64,000 bases of DNA from Panopea generosa. Lineage: Eukaryota > Mollusca > Bivalvia > Adapedonta > Hiatellidae. The stretch's first letter is position 1. Each line of letters opens with the position of its first letter. A program made the translations under genes and the position numbers. The notes under the pieces were generated by a model. That model was given only the letters and a program-made list of their open reading frames with translations. It was not told the DNA's origin and did not search any database. Location: the NCBI GenBank assembly GCA_029582155.1, contig CM055895.1, positions 53,225,250-53,289,249 on the forward strand, read 5' to 3'. Positions 12,944 through 25,437 of this stretch are shown here, in pieces.

Positions 12944-14570
12944 TATTATTATTGATTCGTTTAACCGTCTACGAAAACGAAAACAAGATTAATAATAAAG
13001 AAACTCTTCTGTTTTAGTTTAATATTCATATTGACATTAATAAACGTATTCGTCCAAATGGAAGAATGGTCTTGACGAAAACGAAATGAAGTTACCGTAA
13101 ATAATGGTTAGCTACTAAACCGGCGATAATCATTGGATCAGGTGACCCCTAAATGTCATGTATTTATCACAGTGCATGAATACGAGATGATTATAGCAGT
13201 CAAGGGTGATATTTATGATGAACAGCTAATAATGTTCATTATTTTTACCTGTACTTTTTTTATGAATACATTTCATGGGCAAAAAATTTGAAACAACACA
13301 ATTTCTATTCAAACTTGTATTACAACAGTCAATGCAATGCACGTTTACAATAAACTTATTTCTAATAAAAGATATGCAAATAAATACACTGAAGTTTTTA
13401 TTCGTTTCCGCCATTGTAAGATACGGGATTTTCATTTAACCGCACGACGACTTCTTGTCACTACATGCAATACTTGTTGTACATAAAAAAACAACATGAC
13501 GTTTTACATTTCACAAATTGATATACGAAGAAAATCGCCAAATGTCAATATAGCATTTTTTCGATGAATATTCAAATTTTGATTCCGATTTAAAACAATT
13601 GTATTTTCAGAAGATATATCATTTTCTGCATGATTTGAGTCAACTTTAAGTTAATTTAGATGAATATAAAAACATATTATGAATAATTGTTGGTTTGCGT
13701 TTACGGCGACTTTTGTACTAAGTTTTGTTGTGAAACACAGATGTTTAAATATTATTAAACTGGTCACAGTGTTAGAACTTACTACTTTACTTTAAACATA
13801 TTTTGTTACTTTTTTATATACATGAAATAGCTAAAGGGACGGGACACAACTTAACCAACAGTATACTCGGCTCTTCGCAACAAGTTATTTACATAACACA
13901 ATCAAGATGGCCATGAAGTATATTCATAAAGGAAAAAAAGGGAAATGAAATAGGGACCATTGTTTAAAAATACGCATCCGATGCTGACCTTAAATGAGTG
14001 GCTCCATTGTGAGGTAAACATTAAAACTTAATTAGATCAATAATTGATTGCTTATAAATTATTGTTAAATAAACCGTTAAGTGCCTTTAATAGAAGTTTA
14101 GACACTGTTAAATATAAAATAAAATTCATAGTCTGAGATAGCATCTCTCCCGTGTAACAAGGTTTCAACACTTCAAGGATGAAGATGACGTGTATCACGA
14201 AAAAGACAAAGTCGATCATTTAAAAAAGAAAGAAATTGCACGAATGTTCCGTGTCCTGTTTTTGTTAACAATTACATCATTATTTAGGTCACTGCAACCA
14301 TTTCTGAAACGAGCAACATACTGGATAACGTGACGAGCGCAGAATGTTACACGGATAAGGGAACCAGCAGACTAGGCTTCCTGGAATCTGGGCAAATTGT
14401 AATGAAGATTAGTTTGTAAAATTTCAAAAGAGAGTTGCTAGGCTTAGTCTCGGTAAAAATACGATACTTCTTCAGAATTATTCATTAAATGGATGACGTA
14501 AAATGGTTATGTTTCAAAAGGAATACTTTTTTACAAATCATTTAATGATCAGATTACTGCATATCTGAAA
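11093..14570. other. AT-rich region without recognised genes
   Basis: Contains paired CACGTG E-boxes (11648-11665) and a TA microsatellite (12912-12940). A 90-codon ORF at 12132-12404 (+), with hydrophobic residues at its start, matches nothing I know. No other feature is supported. Confidence 0.6.
12912..12940. repeat. (TA)n microsatellite
   Basis: About 14 TA units. Confidence 0.95.
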
Positions 14571-14773
14571 TATTTATTTATTTATTTATTTATTTATTTA
14601 TTCATTTATTCATTCATTCATTCATTCATTCATTCATTCATTCATTCATTCATTCATTCATTCATTCATTCATTCATTCATTCATTCATTCATTCATTCA
14701 TTCATTCATTAATTCATTCATTCATTCATTCATTCATTCATTCATTCATTCATTCATTCATTCATTCATTCAT

Positions 14774-14844
<71 letters not shown>
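14571..14844. repeat. Compound tetranucleotide array (ATTT)n(ATTC)n(ATTT)n
   Basis: An ATTT block (to about 14600), an ATTC block of about 42 units (14602-14771, with one ATTA variant near 14710), then a second ATTT block to 14844. Confidence 0.97.
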
Positions 14845-16020
14845 CTCTAACAGCTAGTGTTCGTGCACGTACTCACAGTCATCCTCTAATCTATAGTTGT
14901 ATTCTCTAAGTCAAAATCTGAAATGTTTCGTCATTCGTTTGCTTATTCGGGCTCTTGTTTGTGGAACTCTATTCCATCATAATATCAAAAGTGCAAATTC
15001 TATTAACTTTATATATACAAAGGAGTAAGAATTCTTAGCAACTCTAAAAACGCGTGCATGTACCTGTCATCATTATTCATATACAAACACTTTCTCTTGT
15101 TGTTTTACTTCCGATGTTTGTATGTTACATTTGTGTTGTACTTTGCAAATGTGTTGGGACGAGTTGTCTCTAAATGTGGGTCGAGTTGTCTTGGGACGAG
15201 TTTTCTTTGGGACGACTTGTCCTGTACCCTTGACGACCCCGTTGACGATTGCATTTATTCAAATGAGCTCTCTTGTTAATAAAAGTCTTTATTATAATTG
15301 TATTATTATTATTGCTATGCTTTTATGAAGTGTATGTATGTTTTCCTTTTGTTGCGTATGCCAACTTTGTATTGTTGGGAGACTGTGTCCTTTGCACGCC
15401 ACGTATCATGTCACATTTTGTAATTATGGTTTTTATTTGTGTGTTTTTTTCACACGTCTGCTGTAGATCTAGACTGTGTATAATTTCACATCAGTCTCGT
15501 CTGCAAGTAAATATGCAAATGCATCGTCATAATGGAAGTGTGGGTATATCAACTGTATAAAATAATATACGCATATAAAGTATAATATGTGTTAGCTTTA
15601 TTCAATCATGGTATATAATTTAAAATGTTCAGATACCGAAAAATGAAGGCGGGACACACTTGTAGCTTAAATCTAAAATTTTAATGTATTATAAACGTCT
15701 TTTTTATTGACTTGGTAATTTTAAATTTCATATTCATGATGTCTTTATAAATCGTATGCTAGTTCTTCGAAGCATAAATCGTGGTAATAATGTTGCGGTA
15801 CAGGTCATTAAAGAGCCATTACAGCCTCAAAGTCAGAGTAAAACATCGGCTTATGTATTCACCGAGTGTTATGTCTCTTCTTGTTAGTCTAAACTCTATT
15901 ACATCAGACGACAAGACGGCTTGAACAATATAGTAAGAATCCCTTGAAAATGTTTCAAGAAAAGTAGGAGTGGAGAGAGCATTTTTTGTAGTTATATGTA
16001 CAGGTTAACCAATCTGCCTC
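14845..16020. other. Intergenic sequence with a short GGGACGAGTTGTC repeat
   Basis: No gene recognised. At 15154-15221 a GGGACGAGTTGTC-like motif occurs four times with 15-18 bp spacing. Confidence 0.6.
15154..15221. repeat. Short degenerate tandem repeat (GGGACGAGTTGTC)
   Basis: Four imperfect copies: GGGACGAGTTGTC, GGGTCGAGTTGTC, GGGACGAGTTTTC and GGGACGACTTGTC. Confidence 0.75.
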
Positions 16021-16021
16021 C

Positions 16022-16963
16022 ATTGTGTCGATCTATATCACATCGTGAGACGGAAATGTTGGTCCATATCAAATCCAGGGAAGGGAATGTCGATCTATAT
16101 CAAATCCGGGGACGGGAATATCGACTCTTATCAAATCCAGGGACGAGAATGATGGTCCATATATCAAATTCATGGACGAGAATGTTGGTCTATATCAAAC
16201 CAAGAAATTGGAATGTCGATCTATATCAAATCCAGGGACGAGAAGGTTGATCTATATCAAACCAAAGAACAGGAATGTCGATCTATATCAAAACCAGGAA
16301 CGGGAATGTCGATCTATATCAAACCAAAGAACGGGAATGTCGATCTATATCAAAACCGGGAACGGGAATATTGGTCTGTGTCAAAGCAAGGAACTGGAAT
16401 GTTGTTCTATATCAAATCCAGAGACGAGAATGTTGGTCTATATCAAACCAAGGAACGGGAATGTTGGTCTATATCAAACCAAGGAACCGGAATGTTGGTC
16501 TTTATCAAATCCAGCAACGGGAATGTTGGTCTGTATCAAACCAAAGAACCGGAATGTTGGTTTATATCAAATCCAGGGACGATAATGTTGGTCTATATCA
16601 AACTAAAAAACGGGAATGTTGGTCTATATCAAACCAAGGAATGGGAATGTTGGTTTATATCAAATCCAGGGACGAGAATGTTGATCTATATAAAACCAAA
16701 GAACGGGAATATTGGTCTTTATCAAACCAAGGAATGGGAATGTCGGTCTATATCAAACCTAGGAACGGGAATGTTGGTCTATATCAAACCCAGGGTCGGA
16801 AATGTTCGTCTATATCAAACCAAAGGACGGGAATGTCGATTTATATTAAATCCAGGAACGGGAATATTGGTCTGTGTCAAAACAAGGAACTGGAATGTTA
16901 GTCTATATCAAAATCAGGGACGGGAATATTGGTCTATATCAAACCCATGAAAGGGAATGTTGT
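16022..16963 (+). repeat. 31-bp minisatellite, about 30 copies, open in all forward frames
   Basis: The core is GGAATGTTGGTCTATATCAA followed by ACCAAGGAACG (period 31, e.g. 16451 to 16482). Because 31 is not a multiple of 3, each frame cycles through all three readings of the unit and gives the same 31-residue super-repeat. This explains the overlapping 137-, 208- and 245-codon open frames, which have no flanking gene features. Confidence 0.95.
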
Positions 16964-17854
16964 GTGAATGTAATTGTGACAGTATCCTGAAGATGTGAAA
17001 ACAAACTGATTAGTGCATACATACGATAATTAGAAAACTTTGGGGGATATGTTACTCCCTGGTTATTTATTTCTTACTTCACATAGTAATATGTGTTTTT
17101 ATTCCACAAAATAGAAATACTTTTTATTGGTTTGTTTTAAAGGCTGGCTACATTTTTACACAGTCTTTGATTGTGACATATGGGAAAAAGAGAATGGTTC
17201 GGTGCACCCCAAAAACAACCTTTACCAAGTTATGGCGTTTTTTTGTCTATTACTAACCGCGCCAGTACAGTGACTGGTATCACTTTGCTGTATTTATACG
17301 TTGTTATTATAATTACTTATATCAGTCTTAGACCGTACTCAGTACTGCTATGGTGGATTTGAATTATATATTATGTTTTCTATTCAAATACACGCACTTT
17401 GAAATATTTATATAAGCGCGTTTCGGAACCGCGTACCAGACGACATCCCGCAACGTAACCGCGGTATACAAGGAAGGAATAAATTAGGAAATTCAAGGCA
17501 TTCCGACAAAAAAGACTCGTATGATACCAAGCGTATAAGGAAGGAAAATTTGTTGAAATGCGAATTTTCGTTTTTCAATTTTTGACAGGTTTTATTGTGT
17601 TTTAAATATTACTATGAAGTAAATGGACGAGACATTTCATATAACTGATAGAATTGCCGTTAAAATGTGTGTTTTATCTATGTGTCCTTCATTTCACATT
17701 GTCTTTGAGCCACTGCTATTTATATTTATTTATATAATATTTGCCCAGCAGAAGATGTAGTATTTAAAAGACAGGGCCAGGTCAACAAAATGGCATTAAC
17801 ACATAAATGAGTTATTTATGATATTAATAATCACAACTGTTAAACACACACACA

Positions 17855-17937
<83 letters not shown>

Positions 17938-18245
17938 GTAACAGGAGCCACCGCTTTAGAACATTGAAGTAGCAAAACAACTGGTGGGAAGCTTAAACCC
18001 AGTTTAAAGGTATATCCAACCTCGCTCTTTGCCCTAACGTCATCAAAACCCATTCAAAATAAAAATAGCTTTCTCTTACAAGAGCGACAACATGCACGTG
18101 TATATAAAACATTAAATATAAAACAGAAAATTAAGGAGGTTATTTTCTCTTTTTTGGTAATGTAGAATATATTAAAAATTAGGTAATTCACACTCACAAT
18201 ATCGGCCATGTAAGCACACTGTTGTTAAAGGAAAGACATAGTGAA
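16964..18245. other. Intergenic sequence with simple repeats
   Basis: No gene recognised. Contains the compound (AC/ACGC)n(GA)n(G)n tract at 17844-17938. Confidence 0.6.
17844..17938. repeat. Compound microsatellite (AC)n(ACGC)n(GA)n(G)12
   Basis: Three repeat types run directly into each other and end in a poly-G run. Confidence 0.95.
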
Positions 18246-18261
18246 ATCAATTTTATTGATG

Positions 18262-18545
18262 TTCGCAAATAAACCAATCGTGTTGGCGCCCTCTAAACGT
18301 CAAATGTTTGTGTAAAATGTATCGAGTTGTCGTGTTATATCTGCTCCAACAGAAAATGGCAGAAAATAGCCACCATACAATTGTATCCATGCTCACATAT
18401 AAACCAATCGTCTTGGGTTTAAACGTTAAGATTTGTTTGTGTAAAATGTATTGAGTAGTCGAGTTTTTGTCTAGTTTTGTTTTCTCCCCTCCAACACGCA
18501 ATGGTAGAAAGTAGCCTCCATACAATAGTAAAATCCTTTTTAATG
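18262..18545. repeat. Diverged two-copy tandem repeat of about 135 bp
   Basis: The segments starting ATAAACCAATCGTGTTGG (about 18269) and ATAAACCAATCGTCTTGG (about 18399) each continue through TTTGTGTAAAATGTAT and AGCC(A/T)CCATACAAT. A third partial start follows near 18545. On the minus strand both copies stay open in one frame, giving a 100-codon ORF with repeated YILHK-type segments. Confidence 0.75.
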
Positions 18546-18940
18546 ATGCACACAAATCAAATCAATATTTACTCCCTAATATAGATTCTCATTTCACATG
18601 AAAGTGATCTGTTAGATAAATGGCAAAAGTTCCATTTCCCTGAGTCGGCACAAATGCTATAATGCTTGCCCACTAGTTTAATAAAATAAATAATAAATGA
18701 ACCCTTTATACACCCCTTACCGAACTGGACACAAAATAAAAGGGTCTGCATACATACTGAAGTACCAATCGTATGTGCATCATGTAATGATAACATAATT
18801 CATTGGAAACACAGAACGCAATAAAAAAAGTAAATACCAGACTCGGTTTTACTGAGTCTGTTCATAAATACATTATGCTCCGACTTGTGGTATACCGAGT
18901 GTTCCTTTTGTTTTGTTAGTTTATCCAAATATTATGGAGT

Positions 18941-20480
18941 GATTTTTTTTTTTTTTTTTTTGGATTTTTTTTTTATTTATTTATTTGTGATAATATATAT
19001 GTCATAAATACAAAGATACATCAAACACATTAACATACAATAATACAGAAGCAATAACATGTATTTTAATTAATATATTAAACTAGTTGATTATCTAATA
19101 TGATATAACACAGATTAATATTTTATCTTGTTACACAATAATAATTTTGAGAACATATATATGTCACAGGATAACCAATAAAGTTTTACAACTTTTTTCC
19201 GATGGGGTCCTTTTAAAAAATTAGGTCATGGATAAATATATTGGCATTTATTACAAAACTTATGAAATTATACTTTGTTATTCATCAAATATATCTAAAA
19301 TATGTATCGCAGCTATAAATCCACATTAATAACAATAAAAAGATTTTAAAAAAAATAATTTAATAAAAAGTGAATTCACATTTCTCTACATTTTCCATTT
19401 GCTCGAATAGATAATTCTTCACTTCTTTTTTAAATTTATGCTTTTTTCTAAATTCCTTAATAGTATGGGGTAATTGATTCCAATCCAAAATGCCATTATA
19501 AAAGAAAGTTGAAGTTGTAAAACTATTAACACATGGCACAATAAAATTAAAAGTACTTCCTCTAGTTGCATGATGGTGTGAATTAGACACCGTTGTAAAA
19601 TTTTCTTGAAGATAAGATGGACAAGAATTGTTAAAAATCTTATGAACTTGATTCAATCTTAATTGTCTATTTCTATTTTCAATGTAAAGTATTCCAAGAT
19701 CTTTAAATTTTGACGCAGACAAAGTAGCTTTACTATCGTAGCTGAGAATAAATCTAATCATTTTATTTTGAGCAACTTGTAGTTTTTCTTTAACGTTTTT
19801 GTAAGACTACTATACCATGAAGAACATGTATAATCAAAATGACACTGTATCAAGGAATTACAAAGAGTCTTTCTCAGGGATACATTTAAGTAGTGTTTGT
19901 GTCTATACAAAAATTTTATTCTAGAATTAACCTTTTTAATAATATTATTCACAATGGATGTAGCAGACAAATCATTATCTAACATTGCACCGAGATATTT
20001 GACTGATGTTTGTGCTTGTATGGTGTGACCATTACTTAGCACTGAAAATTGTTTCACTTTAGCAAGCCTGCGTTTTGACCCAAATAATATACATTCTGTC
20101 TTTCCTAGATGCAATGACAGTTTGTTGTCTATCAACCATTTATTACAATTTTCTAGTTCATTGCCTAAAACTTCACTAATTACATCAGGAACTTTATGTG
20201 AGAAAAGAATAGCACTATCATCGGCATAGAGAATAATTTTACATTTTTGACTTATACTAATGCTCATATCATTTACATAGCATAAAAACAATAATGGCCC
20301 CAAAATACTTCCTTGAGGAACTCCACATACAATATTTTCAAAGTCGGACATGGTATTGTTAATATAAACACTTTGTGTTCTACCTGACAAGTACGATTGA
20401 AACCACTCGATTGTCTCCACGCCCATCAGTTCTAACTTACGACATAAAATGTTGTGATCAACTGTATATTTCGAAAAGAT
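18941..20480 (-). mobile_element. 5'-truncated LINE with near-intact RT C-terminal half
   Basis: The minus strand encodes TVDHNILCRKLELMGVETI (end of motif A, about 20455), GVPQGSILGPLLFLCYVND (motif B region), YADD (20228-20217), KYLGAMLD, and then a C-terminal part ending LDWNQLPHTIKEFRKKHKF...YLFEQ with a stop at 19360. The two long frames (20426-19758 and 19761-19360) join with one shift: an A-run at 19797-19793 appears one base short, breaking KKLQVAQNKMIRF. The 3' UTR ends in AATAAATAAATAAA and poly-A (18941-18975). It is probably of the CR1/L2/jockey group. With one frameshift it is the youngest of the three LINE fragments here. ATAATAT flanks both ends and might be a short target duplication. 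Confidence 0.9.
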
Positions 20481-20888
20481 ATTATAGTTTATTTATTTCA
20501 GCGAATCGTATACCAACTTAGATACAATACTGTGATTTTGTTTATATTTATATCTTTGAAACTATTTACTTCTGAAGTGTGTGATTTAAACTAAGATTAA
20601 ACTGATAGCAATGTACAAGTATTCTTCGATATATAATGACAGATTCGATATATTTGATATTCATATTCAGCAAGTCCACTAACGTACGTTACGTCGACGA
20701 CAACAGATCTTCTATATTCGTAACTTAATAAAGAACAAAAATCAATGGTGGGTTTACACCATAACAGTCTAATTTTTAACTTCCGCTGAAGCAATTGACC
20801 AATCAACTTTCTCGTATTTCACTGCTATGTAACGGTTCCTGGCGAGGAAGAGGAAATTTAGTACTGTTTGTACGGTCTAAAGTAATAC

Positions 20889-20920
<32 letters not shown>

Positions 20921-20975
20921 GTGCGTGTGCGTGTGCTCGCGTGCGTGCATGCGTGTGTGCGTACGTGCGTGCGTG
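20889..20975. repeat. (GT)n / (GTGC)n microsatellite
   Basis: A TG run passing into interrupted GTGC units. Confidence 0.95.
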
Positions 20976-21465
20976 GTCATGAACGTTTTTTATGCTAATG
21001 AACACGTTCGTCGTCAGTGACAGTACTGGGTTACACAATTAGTGTACAAATATAGATAATCCAGGTATGATGATAGTTACGTTTATTCGTCAAGTTGACA
21101 AGTGTATGCTAAGTATCATTCTATGTCTGTATTCCTACACTTACGTATGTAAATGTGGGTATAATCAATGTCACTCAAAGCATGTTTTATGCTCCATATT
21201 TCCGATGGAGGTGTCATTACTATTCAATTAAGAGATAGACTGCTTGCTAATTTGTTAATTACGGAGAGAAAGACAGAGCACTTAGTGCGTGTATGGCCGA
21301 GACACTTTTTGAAAAAAGTTAGATTCAAAAACTTTCATTTACGTCATATTAATGTTTTAAGGTAATGAAGGTATGAAGGTTGATGTGAATGTCTTAATTT
21401 TTAAGCTTCAGCAGCGAGATATTATATTTAAACAATTGATTATTGTGTTCGTGTACTTGAAAAGT

Positions 21466-21466
<1 letters not shown>

Positions 21467-21533
<67 letters not shown>
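21467..21533. repeat. (GA)n(GACA)n microsatellite
   Basis: About 20 GA units followed by six GACA units. Confidence 0.95.
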
Positions 21534-21536
<3 letters not shown>

Positions 21537-23157
21537 CGAGATACATGTAGCGAAGAGAGAAAGTTGGGTGTCAGGCCAGGAAAAAAACACCTGTGTATGC
21601 TAAATGTAGGGTATGCAGGTAGGTTTTTTTTTATTTCCTTTTTTTTCAAATGCCTATTTCATTGAGAAAATGTCATGATAGTCAACTTATATAAGCAAAT
21701 TTATTTTAAACATAGGTGTTGTTTTTTTTCCTGGCTTCATCAAGCAATCACTCTAACATTCGTTATATCCTAACAGTTGCGAAGAAGAGAATGGAGCATT
21801 CAGCGATCACAATGCAATATAACGTAGCGACCAACATTGTATTTATTAGTTATCTAACATTAAAAATATATACATTAAAGCGTTGTTTGGTCTCTCGATT
21901 ACTTGCCTATCTAACTGTTCATTTCAACCAATTACATTGGTTAGAATACTCTCTAATTTACATTAAAATTGGGGATCATTTATTTGATGAACGCGTTTGT
22001 GTTTGCTTTAATAACAAACAGTTTTGAAAAAGAAAATTGTTATAACTTGTCCAGTTGTGCCAACACCTTACAGTGTGCAATGACAAATGTTTTGTCAAAT
22101 TACTCTTAACATCAACACTTCCGCAAACGTCATCCAACTATATCATAACCCGTGGGACGTAAACAAGCACATGAATAATTACAGTAATCATGTGACGTCA
22201 TTTCTCTTTTACGACAATTCTATTAAGTTTATTTTTGATATTTCTTGCAGTAAAACGAGAGGAAAGCAAGTTTAAATCGTTATGGAAATACGAGTACCTC
22301 GCAAATGTTTATGATAAATAAAATCAAATAAATAATTGTTTCCTGGTGTCATTCGTGTGCAGTTTTAGGTGCGTTCATTAATTAATTTCATTAGTGATGT
22401 TACTTCCGCTAACCGATTTAGTCGTGGGCGTTCTTTTAATTACTATGGTTTATTTTTGTTCTTTTTGTGTGTGTGTGTGTTTTTGTGTAAAAAAGAAATA
22501 AATGTTAGAATTAAATTTACTCTTCAAAGTGTCAGGCAGGAATGGCATTTGAACTGCGTATGCACTTTGGTGCAAAACTTTTTTTCAGCAATGCTTGTAG
22601 TTACATCTTGTATTTTGTCAAATTTTCTGATATAATTGTCTCTTATTTTGATATAAAAAAGTCAAATGAATTTCTCTTTTTCTAAACACTTCTCTGTCTT
22701 TAGCACCGGGATATCACCGGGTTAAAAGTGTGTGAGTTCACGGTTTAAACCAGTGTTTGGTGTTTTTTTTAAAACAGTGAAAATGTAGTTTTTAATCTAG
22801 TCATGGTACGTTGTTTTAATATGGTGATAATTTCAAGAAATAAAATAAAAACACTTTTTATTTAGCCGTGTACATGTGTTGTAAATGTACCGGTTTGGTT
22901 TTATTCGCGGTTACAATCAGATAAAAAAAACACTCTTTTTTTCTCTTTACTTTTTCTATTGTTAAAGCATGTACTTAAATTGCCTCTGAACGGTATATGT
23001 TTTTATGAAGCTATGTGCCTATTTTTAAGGATATGTGTTGAAGGTGTTAATGTCCTTAGTGTGTTAATATGAAATGTCGAGAAATATAGTTATTTTTACA
23101 AGTATGTAAATATACGTACACAAATGTTAGTTATAACCCCAAAACAAAAGAAAAACT

Positions 23158-23841
23158 ATCTTTGACGGACAGACCCAACTCATTCGCATGATACATCGAC
23201 TTGGGCTGGTTAGCATGTGTGCCAATTTATTTAAAATCCAAAAACAACTAAAGAAGATTAGGTCCGGACAGCAGCGGACGGACGGATGGAGCTGTGACCT
23301 TGACCTTTGACGAACAGACCAAAGTCAGTCGCATGACACATCGCCATTTCGTAGTGAACATTTGTGCCAAATTATTTAAAAATGCAATCACAACTAAAGA
23401 AGATACGGTCTGGACAGGACGAAACACAGTGTATACATTGGATTTTCAAACACTTGACCTTCAGCTATGACCTTGACCTTTGACGAACAGACCCACGTCA
23501 TTCGCATGACACATCGTCTTGTCCTAGTGAACATTTGTACCAGGTTATTTAAAATTCCAATCACAACTAAAGAAGATACGGTCCGGACAAGAGGAAAAAC
23601 AGTGTATACATAGGATTTCCAAACACTTGACCTTGAGCTATGGCCTAGACCTTTGACGAACAGACCAAGTCATTCAAATTACACATCGTCTTGTCCTAGT
23701 GAACATTTGTGCCACGTTATTTAAAATTCCAATCACAACTAAAGGAGATAGCAGGGGACGCACGGACATACGCACGGACGCACGCACGGACGCAGCTTAT
23801 TTCTATCTATATCCTCCGCTCCGCTCTACGGCGATAAATAT
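23158..23841 (+). mobile_element. pearl/Helentron-like non-autonomous element with tandem core units
   Basis: Four core units begin with TTTGACG(A/G)ACAGACC at 23161, 23306, 23479 and 23652, spaced 145, 173 and 173 bp. Each has a CATCG block, GTGCCA..TTATTTAAAAT and CAATCACAACTAAAGAAGAT. The last core runs into an (ACGG/ACGC)n microsatellite (about 23757-23793) and then a short CTCCGCTCCGC..GGCG dyad. Tandem cores plus an ACGG-type tail are the hallmark of pearl elements known from oysters and assigned to Helitron-like transposons. The assignment is from architecture and memory, not a search. Confidence 0.65.
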
Positions 23842-25437
23842 TTGAAGAAGAAATCACAATCGTTCTTTAAACTCGACCTTCGTCAATGTTTACTTTACTA
23901 AAAGACATCGAAGATATCCTCGCACATTTGGGATATATTTCTACTCGGATGGCAGCTCTTGTTATAGCAATAAGTAAAAACAACATATGCATTTAAAATT
24001 AGAGACGTTATAACATCCACAACGTAACAAACATAATCAAGACACATAGATTTCTCATATTCATATTAAGTAGGTCTACATTAGACGTAAAACGTAGCCC
24101 TTTCCTGTTATTATTTCTTGTTCCTTGGGTGTTTGCATTAATTCAGTTTTGGTATAAAGAGTTCTGCTTACACCAGAACGAGTGCATGTTGCGTCCATTA
24201 CCCCAATAAACAGACTCAGTCTTCTATCTTCATGTCTTGGTTGTGTTGTTTTATACTTCTAGAGAATACTTCTTTTTGGTATTGTTCTTCTAATGAGACA
24301 ATAATCCCCACGAACATCTATGTTGTTTTTATCAAGTTGAGCAAGGTTGTTGCAATACCCAAATTATTCACATATTTTACAAAATAAAGATATGACGATT
24401 TAAATTTATTTCATTTAAAGCAAACATGTATATTTCCACAGTTACTTTGATATGAGTTGTTTGAATATGTCTTTTTAATTACTTATACTTCCGTTGCCTA
24501 AAACAATACATTATTCTCTTTCGTGTTACACGTCACCTTCATATTTTAAGTTTTAACACTTTTCTAAATGTGAGTGATAATATCACAGACAATGAAAATG
24601 CTTTTATATTTAATAATGTCCAAACTTATATTAAAGACATTAAACGTTTTGATAAACATTTGATAAACACTCGACTTCACGATGTTCAACATTTCATTTT
24701 CTTCTATCTCCCTATATGAATGTGCTTTATTTTCATCTTGATTGTTTCGTGAAAATAGTGTGCTGTAGGGAAGAGTCGATTTTAATGTTGGATAACTTGT
24801 GTCCCAACCCTTTTGATTTTCCACATATACTGAAAAGCAATACCATGTGTTTAAAGTAAGGTAATAAATTAGTCCAACGCGTAAACCAACTTCAAAAGAT
24901 ATTGTACAACTGAGGAATTTTAGGTACAAATTTGGTCTTAATGAAGTATTTTGAAATCGATTGTCATAATTGTGTTAAAATGTGCGAGAACTTTTTGACA
25001 TTGAAAAAAATGTTGCAATAACAGAGACATTGGCATAGCAACACAAAGAAGAGATGGCCTGAATAAAATACTGAAATACATCGAATCAACTGGTTAAACC
25101 GGTACTATTGTCCCAAAAGTTGATATCACCCAAAGAAAACATGTATTCAAACATTCGACTGGTGTTTTTTTTTGTAATCAGAGATGTTGAAAAGAGTATG
25201 TGGCTGCGTTGAACTATAACTCTGATCGAATTAGGAAAAACATAGTAAAATGTACTCTCCCGATGCATCGGTTGAATAATTCTATTCTTTTCCATTTCAA
25301 CGTAGAGTTTAACGTACACTGACCAAGAAGCGTCAGTTAAATGATGCAACGTTCATAATAATATACATGTATACATAATGGCGTGATGCTGAACAATCAC
25401 GTTACAATTTCAAACCACTTCGATATATCGACAGTTT
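23842..25437. other. AT-rich region without recognised genes
   Basis: A 121-codon minus-strand ORF (24929-24564) has no features I recognise. Nothing else is supported. Confidence 0.55.

Larger units (their letters stand above)
20481..23157. other. Intergenic sequence with two microsatellites
   Basis: No gene recognised. Holds (GT)n-type sequence at 20889-20975, (GA)n(GACA)n at 21467-21533, and a 37-bp motif (20778-20814) recurring at 33411-33450. Confidence 0.6.

Noticed and set aside
16172-16950. Overlapping ORFs of 137, 208 and 245 codons as repeat-protein genes
   Set aside because: They are three frames of one 31-bp minisatellite; there is no unique flanking coding sequence or domain.
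22369-22635. Short 88-codon ORF with a Leu/Phe/Cys-rich stretch
   Set aside because: It overlaps a GT-rich low-complexity tract and has no homology I recognise.
24564-24929. 121-codon minus-strand ORF
   Set aside because: No motif or repeat and no sign of exon structure; probably chance.
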